Shown one piece after another: positions 1 through 6,749 of a stretch of 40,561 nt of DNA. A model generated the notes under the pieces. That model ran no database searches. It was not told where the DNA came from and worked only from the letters and a program-made list of their open reading frames with translations. The first letter of the stretch is position 1. Each line of letters starts with the position of its first letter. A program made the translations under genes and the position numbers. The DNA lies in NCBI GenBank assembly GCA_027622275.1, contig JAQBZB010000048.1, positions 1-40,561 of the forward strand, read 5' to 3'. The stretch comes from Planctomycetota bacterium. GTDB taxonomy: Bacteria; Planctomycetota; Planctomycetia; Pirellulales; Pirellulaceae.

Positions 1-1
1 C

Positions 2-85
2 GTCACCGCGATTGAAAATCACGCCAAACAATTCGCCTCACATCTCGATCGTGACCTGCGGAAAATAAGCTATCGGGTGGCGTAA
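2..85 (+). CDS. C-terminal end of an unidentified protein (truncated by window edge)
   Basis: An open frame enters from the left edge and ends at TAA 83-85. It gives a 27-residue basic/helical tail that ends in KISYRVA. The frame is open from base 2 and is followed by a tRNA promoter, as expected after a gene end. The tail is too short to assign to a family, and the start lies outside the window. Confidence 0.4.
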   Translation, partial: VTAIENHAKQFASHLDRDLRKISYRVA

Positions 86-110
86 GGCGGGACTTTCGAA
101 AGACAAAGGA

Positions 111-138
111 TTGCAATTCACGCGGGCTGGGCGATAAT
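111..138 (+). promoter_or_regulatory. Sigma-70-like promoter of the tRNA-Gly gene
   Basis: TTGCAA (111-116) and GATAAT (133-138) are separated by 16 bases. The -10 ends 12 bases before the first base of the tRNA, so a start around 145 would give a very short leader. Both boxes are close to the bacterial consensus, and the position directly before an RNA gene supports the call. Confidence 0.55.
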
Positions 139-150
139 CTTATTTAGTTT

Positions 151-223
151 GCGGGTGTAACTCAGTTGGTAGAGTAGCAGCTTCCCAAGCTGCTTGTCGC
201 CGGTTCGAATCCGGTCACCCGCT
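151..223 (+). tRNA. tRNA-Gly (anticodon CCC)
   Basis: A 73-base cloverleaf. The acceptor stem GCGGGTG (151-157) pairs with CACCCGC (216-222), and T223 is the discriminator base. The anticodon stem GCAGC/GCTGC encloses the loop TTCCCAA, so the anticodon is CCC, which reads GGG (glycine). The T arm contains the invariant TTCGAAT. The CCA end is not encoded and would have to be added enzymatically. A promoter lies just upstream and a hairpin with a T tract just downstream, so it is probably a single-gene unit. Confidence 0.95.
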
Positions 224-231
224 CTGGCGAA

Positions 232-269
232 CAGCCGTTGACTGTGAATGTCAGCGGCTGCTTTCTTTT
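232..269 (+). terminator. Rho-independent terminator after tRNA-Gly
   Basis: CAGCCGTTGAC (232-242) can pair with GTCAGCGGCTG (250-260), with one G-T wobble and a seven-base loop. The run CTTTCTTTT follows. It lies nine bases after the tRNA end. Confidence 0.7.
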
Positions 270-407
270 GACGCCCAGCACGACTTACGGCGCGGGTATC
301 GACAATCGCTCGACTGCTGGTTTTCCCATCGCCATGCCGGTATTCCGATGAACTCCCACGGGAGGGCAGGTATCCATATCTCGATTCGTCTCAGGGCGTT
401 GTCGTCG

Positions 408-650
408 ATGGTAGAAATTAGCAAGTCCGACCTCACCGAACGCGACGTCTGTATGAAGTACATCCGCATGACGCCGACAACGGACCGGGCGACCCGGATG
501 AATTGTTGAAGGAGCTTGAAGCCGTTCGTGAGAAAACGACGACGACATTGGATAAACTGAAGCGGGAATTGCAAGCCGCGTTGGGTGCGAGGGAAGTTGG
601 TTGCGCAGGACGAGAACGACGAACTGGCGTCGGCGTTGGTCAAGTGAGCT
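408..650 (+). pseudogene. Decayed type I restriction-modification remnant (HsdR start, HsdM/HsdS ends)
   Basis: Three short pieces in different frames resemble type I restriction-modification subunits. ATG 408 opens a 33-residue peptide containing KSDLTERDVCMKYI, like the N-terminus of HsdR motor subunits (usual form SDLTERDICTKFI), and stops at 507-509. In another frame, from about 449 to 590, a helical stretch with DPDELLKELEAVREK resembles the end of HsdM. In a third frame, 591-647, GKLVAQDENDELASAL resembles the conserved C-terminal GKLVPQDPNDEPAS of HsdS, followed by a stop. None could be functional as it stands. The assignments are from memory of the families. The HsdR and HsdS matches are the stronger ones. 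Confidence 0.4.
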
Positions 651-776
651 GCCGAAGAACGGACTCGTCCGACAAATGGAAAGAACGTCTCAATCTCAAC
701 GGAGCTTCCACCTGTCGAGCCCGAGCATCAGTCATCGTGCAGTGAAAGAAACATAAGAAGTGCAGTGGGAATAAGA

Positions 777-851
777 CTCACGCGAAGGCGCTAAGGCGCG
801 AAAAACTCAAAACTCATTCTCTTCCTTAGCGGCTTCGCGCCTTCGCGTGAG
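777..851. repeat. Imperfect inverted repeat (hairpin element)
   Basis: CTCACGCGAAGGCGC (777 onward) is mirrored by GCGCCTTCGCGTGAG, ending at 851. The arms enclose an A-rich loop. It sits between the hsd remnant and the BON gene on the opposite strand. It looks like one of the dispersed palindromic intergenic repeats typical of planctomycete genomes. It could also act as a bidirectional terminator. Confidence 0.6.
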
Positions 852-919
852 CTTCCTTCTCCCAGCCGAATCAAAGCGGATCGTCGCCAAGGTGGACCAA
901 CTGCTGGTGCATCTGGCGG

Positions 920-1162
920 TCAAACGTCCGTTCGCTTCTTGGTCTGCACCGTCATTTGGTCAACAACTTGGCGCATGCCGCTAACTTGATTTACAGCCCG
1001 GAGGATGGGGCGGCGTTGGATCTCGTTATGGAGGGTGCCCGTTAAAGTCAAGCATCCACTGCGGACGGAAGCCGTGATTTTCGTCTGCGTTCCTGAACGC
1101 AGAAGTTTTTTGTTAACGTCCCTGAGGAGAGTCTTGTCGGGAATCGCGTTGCCAAGTGCCAT
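920..1162 (-). CDS. Small BON-domain protein
   Basis: An 80-residue protein that is essentially one BON domain (the fold in OsmY and secretin-type proteins, thought to bind phospholipid or mediate envelope contacts). The diagnostic pattern is a beta strand followed by GCLTLTGTLHN, then a helix ending in VNQVSGMRQVVDQM, that is, the G-x-V/L-x-L-x-G core and the terminal V-x-G-V-x-x-V motif. No signal peptide is seen, so it is probably cytoplasmic unless exported another way. ATG 1162 is preceded by GGTGGAG at suitable distance. No operon partner; the neighbouring DNA is degenerate or repetitive. The substrate is unknown. Confidence 0.65.
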   Translation of the reverse strand: MALGNAIPDKTLLRDVNKKLLRSGTQTKITASVRSGCLTLTGTLHNEIQRRPILRAVNQVSGMRQVVDQMTVQTKKRTDV

Positions 1163-1205
1163 GGTAGTAGCTCCACCAAAAAAAAGCGTTCAGTGAAAGG
1201 AGAAC

Positions 1206-1361
1206 ATGCTGGACATCCCAGCAGAAACAGATTCGAGCACGCACGGACGGAGAGCCGTCGATGACGAGATCAGTGAAGTTGAAGCCAAGCTTTCCCGGAG
1301 AGCAGGCTGGAGGGAAAAGGTCGAGTGCCAACTCTCGCCCAGCAGTCAGATCCCACAATAA
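1206..1361 (+). CDS. Possible 51-residue acidic small protein
   Basis: ATG 1206 follows AAAGGAG with a short three-base spacer. The frame runs to TAA 1359-1361 and encodes a charged, Glu/Asp-rich helical peptide (core EISEVEAKLSRRAGW). It overlaps no other gene and diverges from the BON gene. There is no recognised family, and the length allows a chance ORF. The ribosome-binding site is the main argument for it. Confidence 0.2.
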   Translation: MLDIPAETDSSTHGRRAVDDEISEVEAKLSRRAGWREKVECQLSPSSQIPQ

Positions 1362-1537
1362 GTGGTCGAGAGCAAGATGCTCTTTAAGATCATCAACTAA
1401 TGTAGCCGATCAGAGGTGCAAACGCCAAGAAAATAAGTTCGGCCCGTGGAAGAGGGACAGAATCCTCGACGGGCCTGGCTCGTTAATCCACGCTTTCTTA
1501 GAAACTGTGGACAAATTAATTCCTGGAAGGACGAATT

Positions 1538-1598
1538 GGGAGGGCGAGGCTCCCGCCGAGCCTTTCCCCGCATGGCGCGGCAGGAGCCTCGCCCTCCC
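1538..1598. repeat. Hairpin repeat with GGGAGGGCGAGGCTCC arms
   Basis: GGGAGGGCGAGGCTCC at the left end is mirrored exactly by GGAGCCTCGCCCTCCC, ending at 1598, with a roughly 29-base loop. From memory, similar GAGGCTCC...GGAGCCTC palindromes recur in planctomycete genomes as REP/MITE-like units. It lies just downstream of the yhaN-like gene stop on the opposite strand and may also serve as its terminator. Bases 1362-1716 hold nothing else I can recognise. Confidence 0.65.
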
Positions 1599-1716
1599 GA
1601 ACCTCGAATCGGGAAGTTGTTGATAATCACTTTCTTAGCGAGAAGCCCAAGGATGGCTCGACAGATCGTGCGGCTTGGTGAGGAAGAAGCGGATCGAGGT
1701 CCCTATTAAGTCCACG

Positions 1717-4700
1717 CTACGCCGCGGTCTCTTCCTCTTCGGTGCTCCAACGAGGTGTCGACTCCCACCACCAATTGCCGTCGTCGAACTTGGATTCGTC
1801 GTCGCGTTCACTGAAGATGTAGTCGACCTCTTCGTCTTCTCCCTCCGGCTCTTCGACAACGGCCACGATCTCTTCCTCTGCCTCCATCTCTTCCGCGGCA
1901 AACATCTCGTTCCAAACCTCGGCGGGAATCTCGTCTTCTTCCTCGGGCGGTACAAAGTCCAACAGCGCGTCCTTCTCCTTCACTTCGGTGAACTCGAGGC
2001 GAGGGATCTTCGTGCCCGGTTTGCCATGGGCCGGCAAGAGGCGGATATCGACCGCTGCCTTCACGAACATTTGCTTGATGTGCTCGTGGCAAGTGAAGAA
2101 CAGCAGCTGACGTCCTTCCTTCGCAAAGTCGCACAACAACTCGACCGTCGCTTCGGCCCGCTGGGCGTCGAGATTGACCAGCACGTCGTCCAAGATCATG
2201 GGGATGTTCACGCCTCGTCGTCCGTAGGCCGCGACTAACGCGAGCCGCAAGCTCAAGAAGATGGCTTCGCGCGTGCCCCGACTGAGAACGTCCAGCGACA
2301 TGGGTTGTCCCTGAACATTGTCGAGCCGCAACTCGTTCTCGCCGAGCGGCGTCCAGATCCGAGTGTACTTGCCGTCCGTGAGCCGGCTGAGGTAGATCGA
2401 CGCTTCGCCGAGCGTTTCCGGTTGCCGTTCGGCTTCGTAGGTTTCGCGAATGTCTTCGAGCATCCGCAGCGTGACCGCCAGCGTTTGCCATTGCTTCGCA
2501 CGCTTCTCGATCTTCTGATCGAGACAGCTCAGCTCAAACTTTGCCGCCGCCAGCCGGCTGTCTTCGGCCAGGGTCTTCATCTCCTGTTTGACTTCGCCGT
2601 GACGCTGGTGCAACTGCCCAAGCAACGCTTGCGAATCCTGCAACTTGGCGAGCAAGACATTCCAGCGGGATTCCAACTCGTCTGTCGTGTTCTCTTCGAG
2701 TTCACGTTCCACGTCGCGCGGCGAGCAATGCGTGCCGATGATGGCTTGAATCTGCTCGCTCAACGATTCACTGCGCGTCGTCAAGTCGGCGAGCTGTCGC
2801 AATTGTTCGGCGCGCTCGCGCAGGGCCTCTTCGTCCGTGACGCGAGCCTCCGCGAACAGGGCTTCCCGCGAGCGATGCAGCAGGCGCAGATGCTTCAAGC
2901 ATCCGCTCAGCTCACGGCGGACTTCCTTCTCCGCCTTTTGCAGCTCACGACGCCGGTCAACCATCTCGCGCTGCCCGGACAGGGCCGTCGCAAGTTGGCT
3001 CAGCTGAACTTGCGGATCATCACTCACCGTGGCGAGGCCGATGTCGGCATTCAATTGTTGCAATCGCTCGACCAAGATCTCACGATCTTCTACCAGCTTT
3101 TCGATCCGCTCGCGCTGGGCATCCAAACGCTCTTGAATCTTCGACTTCTTCTCATGGTGCGAGCTGAGATGCTTGACGTTCGTCGGCGACAGCGACTCGG
3201 GGAGCCCAGCCGACCGCAATGCCCGCTTCCATCGCGACTTGGCTTCGCGCAGTTCTTCCTCAGCCCCCGAGGCGTAGCGTTTCGACTCGTGAGTGCGCCG
3301 TTCGGCTTGTTGTCGATCTTGCTGAAGCGGAACCTTCTCTTCCAGACTATTCAATTCGCGTTCAGCCGCCGTCAGCCGAGTTGTGAAAGTGCCGGTGCCC
3401 TTCGGCAGCTGTCGATCGACCTCATCGCGATCGACAATGGCGTCCTCGATCTCTCGCGTGAGTGACTCGCGGCGACGGAAGCACTCGTCCAACTCCTCTT
3501 GAGCCATCCGTTCGAGATTGGTCTTCCAGACGACTGCCATCACGCTGCAGAGCAGTCCCAGCAATCCGATGCCCCACCGATAGTCCCCGTCGAGAGACAG
3601 GACGGTCTCGCCGAAAAGACTGGCCAGAATCGCCGCCACGCTCACGGAAAAGATGATTCCGATGACGACGAACATCCGCACCCGCTGGAACTGTTGATCC
3701 AGCAACTCGTTGTTGCTTTGCTCCAAGCTGTCGTTTTGCGACTCGAGAGCATCAATGCGTTCGGCGAGTTGAATCCGACGTCGGAGCAGCTTCACCGTGT
3801 TGGCCGAGCGGTCGAGTGATTCCTCGAACGTCTCAGCACTGCGGCCGTTCAACTCGTGTTCGAGGTCGTCGAGCGCGTGTTCCTTCTCTTGACGGCTCTT
3901 CTTGTGATGCGTCCTCGCGATCTCTCGCTTTCGATATGCTTCTCGCAGCGAGTGAGCTGGCGCGAGCAGGTGCTGGAACGTCCGCTGCGACACGACGACG
4001 CCGTCGGCCAGCAAGACGGTTCCCTGCGTCGCCAGTTCCTCGTCGTGTTTCAACAGCGTCAACTCGGACGCTTCGATCTCTCGCTGAATCGTGCCGATCT
4101 CGCGATCGAGTGACACGAGCCAGGGGCCATGTTCACAGATTGCTTCGATTCGACTGGCGCGATCCCAGAGAGCTTTGTTGATGGGCTGAGCCGCCATCTC
4201 GCGCCGGAGTTCGAACCGCCGCTGCTTGATCGGCTTGATCTGTTCATTCTGAACGTCAATCGATTGGTTGACTTCGTCTAGCCGAGCGAGGCAGTCTTCT
4301 GGAAGCGGTTCGACGTGTCCGATGCGCGTGACTTGCCGTGTCAGGTCCGCTCGCTTCTTCCACTTCTCGCGTACCTGAATCGAGATCTCGACGGTTCGAG
4401 CGTCGAATTCCGACGTCGCGATCCGCTTTTCGAGACCATCAATCTCTTCGACGAGAAGTCTCTGTTGGTGAGCGAGGTCCGACCAGCGGCGCGTCTGTTG
4501 GGCGAGGCCGCCAATTTCGGCGTGCAGCCGATGTCGCTTGGCCAGCAAGCGGGCGAGTTCCGAATCGGCGTTGGTATCGCCCTCCCAAATGCGGAGCCGC
4601 TCGGATTGCAAGTGGCGCATGACTTCCACTAACGACACACGATCGACGCCGCTGGCCAGATCGTAAAGCTGTTCGGCAGCCTGCGTGTCATTTAACGTCG

Positions 4701-5118
4701 CCAGTTCTTGCAACTCGCGGATGCCGACGGCGAACACGTTGTTGAAAATCGTTTCATCGATTCCCGACAGCAGCGAGCCAAGCAAGTGCTGACCGTGTCG
4801 GCTGCCGTTATCCGCGAGAACGACCGCACGCCCGACGTGCCCTAGCTCGTCCTCTTCCAGGCGCCGCTCGACCGTGAATTCACCACTGTGATTCTGAACT
4901 CGGAGCGTTCCACCGGGAACGCCGCCGAACACGGGGGGCAAGTACAGATGTCGGCGTTCCTCGGAGAAGCCGTACAACGCCGTACGAACGAACTGCATGA
5001 GCGTCGTCTTGCCGGCCTCGTTCGGCCCGTAAAACAACGTGATCTCGGGCGACAGCCCGTCCGCGGACATCGTGTTCCAAACGCCAAAGCCGTCGATCTG
5101 AATATCCGTAATTCTCAC
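1717..5118 (-). CDS. yhaN: YhaN-like AAA/SMC-type ATPase (SbcC/Rad50 relative)
   Basis: A 1133-residue protein with the head-coil-head plan of SbcC/Rad50 ATPases, closest in form to YhaN. It starts MRITDIQIDGFG, followed by Walker A GPNEAGKTT at residues 31-39. Long heptad coiled coils follow. A pair of hydrophobic segments lies at about residues 480-530, a feature of YhaN-like proteins, so the coil may be membrane-anchored. Near the end are the ABC signature-like LSRGTREAIFLSLRLAL and Walker B MILDD (about residue 975). The tail is strongly acidic (Glu/Asp-rich). ATG 5118 overlaps the stop of the upstream phosphoesterase gene by four bases, so the two are co-translated and presumably form an SbcCD-like DNA repair or processing complex. 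Confidence 0.85.
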   Translation of the reverse strand: MRITDIQIDGFGVWNTMSADGLSPEITLFYGPNEAGKTTLMQFVRTALYGFSEERRHLYLPPVFGGVPGGTLRVQNHSGEFTVERRLEEDELGHVGRAVVLADNGSRHGQHLLGSLLSGIDETIFNNVFAVGIRELQELATLNDTQAAEQLYDLASGVDRVSLVEVMRHLQSERLRIWEGDTNADSELARLLAKRHRLHAEIGGLAQQTRRWSDLAHQQRLLVEEIDGLEKRIATSEFDARTVEISIQVREKWKKRADLTRQVTRIGHVEPLPEDCLARLDEVNQSIDVQNEQIKPIKQRRFELRREMAAQPINKALWDRASRIEAICEHGPWLVSLDREIGTIQREIEASELTLLKHDEELATQGTVLLADGVVVSQRTFQHLLAPAHSLREAYRKREIARTHHKKSRQEKEHALDDLEHELNGRSAETFEESLDRSANTVKLLRRRIQLAERIDALESQNDSLEQSNNELLDQQFQRVRMFVVIGIIFSVSVAAILASLFGETVLSLDGDYRWGIGLLGLLCSVMAVVWKTNLERMAQEELDECFRRRESLTREIEDAIVDRDEVDRQLPKGTGTFTTRLTAAERELNSLEEKVPLQQDRQQAERRTHESKRYASGAEEELREAKSRWKRALRSAGLPESLSPTNVKHLSSHHEKKSKIQERLDAQRERIEKLVEDREILVERLQQLNADIGLATVSDDPQVQLSQLATALSGQREMVDRRRELQKAEKEVRRELSGCLKHLRLLHRSREALFAEARVTDEEALRERAEQLRQLADLTTRSESLSEQIQAIIGTHCSPRDVERELEENTTDELESRWNVLLAKLQDSQALLGQLHQRHGEVKQEMKTLAEDSRLAAAKFELSCLDQKIEKRAKQWQTLAVTLRMLEDIRETYEAERQPETLGEASIYLSRLTDGKYTRIWTPLGENELRLDNVQGQPMSLDVLSRGTREAIFLSLRLALVAAYGRRGVNIPMILDDVLVNLDAQRAEATVELLCDFAKEGRQLLFFTCHEHIKQMFVKAAVDIRLLPAHGKPGTKIPRLEFTEVKEKDALLDFVPPEEEDEIPAEVWNEMFAAEEMEAEEEIVAVVEEPEGEDEEVDYIFSERDDESKFDDGNWWWESTPRWSTEEEETAA

Positions 5119-6413
5119 GCCACGTTCCTCTCAGCTTTGGATCCTAGCGACGGTTGGCTATTCGTCGGCAACCCGGATTCGTGCGGCAAGCTGTCATCGC
5201 CACGCAACAAATCGAGCCCCAACATGGCCGCTTCACGCAACACGTAGTCACGTTCAAACACGTCCGTCAGCCACGTCTCCGAACTGACTTGCCGCGGCAA
5301 CGCTTCCTCTCCCAGGAGGCTTCGCACCTCGATCGGCTTCTCGTCTTCTTCTTGATAGCCACGGACGACTTGCATGTAGTCGCCCAGGATGGAGTCTTCC
5401 TCACACCACTCAGCCCGTAACGCGTGTGGCGGTTCGAGATCGAGGCCGATCGACCAGATCGCCGGCGTGCCATAACCGAATTCACGTTGCAGCCAATCCA
5501 GCGTCTCGGCACGTTGACACGAGCGGACAAACACACTGTCAAAGCGCCCGATTCCAGTGAGACTCCAGGTTACTAATGCCGGACGATCGTGCTCGGACAG
5601 ACTGCGGAGCCGCGAACGCAATTGGTTCTGGACTTCGCCGCGAGCGTTTCCGGCGACGACTTCAATGTTCTCGCGATACCAGCGAATGGCATCCGTCTCG
5701 ATCATCCGCAACCGCGTTTCGCCATCCGCGGCAACGCTGACCAAAGTACATCCGTGCGGTCCCGTGTCGCGTGGCGTAAAGCCTTGTGGACTGCCGGGGC
5801 AATGGGCGGTGACGATACCTTTGAATGGCGAGTCGGGCACATCGGCCCCGCCGGCGGCCCAATACTCGAGTCCCTGCCGCGGCTCGTTGAACAGGTCGCT
5901 CTTGCCGTGCAGCACGGCAATTTGATAGCCGCCAACGGCCAGGCTGAGGAACTCGCCGGCGTGCAGCGACCGCTGAGGATTCCAACTCCGGCCGAGCAGA
6001 TCGGCGATCGCATGCTCACCGCGATAGTGAGTCAGTTGCTCGACCTTTTCCGAGGCAAAGATCCGCACGTTGGCGGGCCAATCGATGTTGCGAATGCAAT
6101 CATCCTTCAGATCGTCTTCGCTCGCCGCCCAATAAACCGAGATGCCGCGAGTGCCGAGTTTCTCGAATTGCTTTCGTAAGAACGCGACTGCCCGGGGGCC
6201 GGCGCGGGTGGGATCGAAGAGATCGCCGCTCAGGACAACAAAATCAACTTCTTCGCGAATTGCCGTTTGCAGAACTCGTTCGGCGGCATCGAACGGAGCG
6301 TTCACGAGCGACTCGATCATGTGCTCCGGCGGATCGGAGAATCCAGCGAGCGTTCGCTCCAGATGAAAACTCCCGGCGTGCAAGAACCGGAAAGACTGGC
6401 CTGACATGAGCAC
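5115..6413 (-). CDS. yhaO: YhaO-like metallophosphoesterase with degenerate active site
   Basis: 432 residues, SbcD/Mre11-type calcineurin-like phosphoesterase fold, and partner of the YhaN-like ATPase downstream (ATGA overlap). Conserved landmarks are FLHAGSFHLE (residues 10-19), LSGDLFD (61-67) and IAVLHG. Key metal ligands are missing. The DxH motif reads S15-x-H17, so the Asp is lost. The GNHD motif reads ASED at 97-100. The usual GHxH motif is replaced by GGADV just before the region matching PGSLQG (here PGSPQG). D64 and H17 remain. It may therefore be a non-catalytic subunit. The protein is full length with no frameshift, so it appears to be maintained. Nuclease activity should not be assumed. 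Confidence 0.8.
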   Translation of the reverse strand: MLMSGQSFRFLHAGSFHLERTLAGFSDPPEHMIESLVNAPFDAAERVLQTAIREEVDFVVLSGDLFDPTRAGPRAVAFLRKQFEKLGTRGISVYWAASEDDLKDDCIRNIDWPANVRIFASEKVEQLTHYRGEHAIADLLGRSWNPQRSLHAGEFLSLAVGGYQIAVLHGKSDLFNEPRQGLEYWAAGGADVPDSPFKGIVTAHCPGSPQGFTPRDTGPHGCTLVSVAADGETRLRMIETDAIRWYRENIEVVAGNARGEVQNQLRSRLRSLSEHDRPALVTWSLTGIGRFDSVFVRSCQRAETLDWLQREFGYGTPAIWSIGLDLEPPHALRAEWCEEDSILGDYMQVVRGYQEEDEKPIEVRSLLGEEALPRQVSSETWLTDVFERDYVLREAAMLGLDLLRGDDSLPHESGLPTNSQPSLGSKAERNVA

Positions 6414-6749
6414 CTCCCTGCGCTCGGGTTTTACTTGGCTTCCATGCCTAAACCGTGTACCAAGAGCGGGTAGTTCAGGCGCGCCGGCGGCAGTTTAACA
6501 AGCTGCGGCAAATCAGACTAGTTTGATTCAATCGCCGTGCTAGCACGGTGGTGGCGGCCAAAGTAATGCGACCCGTTGAAATAATTCCGTGTCACCCAAC
6601 AGCATATTGACGCGAGAGCGATCGGATCGCCATGCCTTGTGCGCAACGCGGGGTTTCGTTGGTAGAATGTTTGGCAATTCAGCGCCAACCGCCTCGTACT
6701 TCACCCGATCATCCGGGCAAACTATCACCGAACATGGAGGTATCCATCA
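6414..6749. promoter_or_regulatory. Divergent intergenic region with 14-bp palindrome and strong RBS
   Basis: A 336-base gap between two divergent genes, holding their promoters by position. It contains a perfect palindrome CCGTGCTAGCACGG (6535-6548), and 7 bases further left AATCA...TGATT arms (6511-6528); either could be an operator. The 2OG oxygenase gene has a good ribosome-binding site GGAGG nine bases before ATG 6750. No clear -10/-35 pair could be fixed, and no small gene is evident. Confidence 0.3.

Noticed and set aside
777-1598. CRISPR-like array from repeated short palindromes
   Set aside because: The palindromes at 777-851 and 1538-1598 are single and different; there is no regular spacer/repeat spacing and no cas gene.
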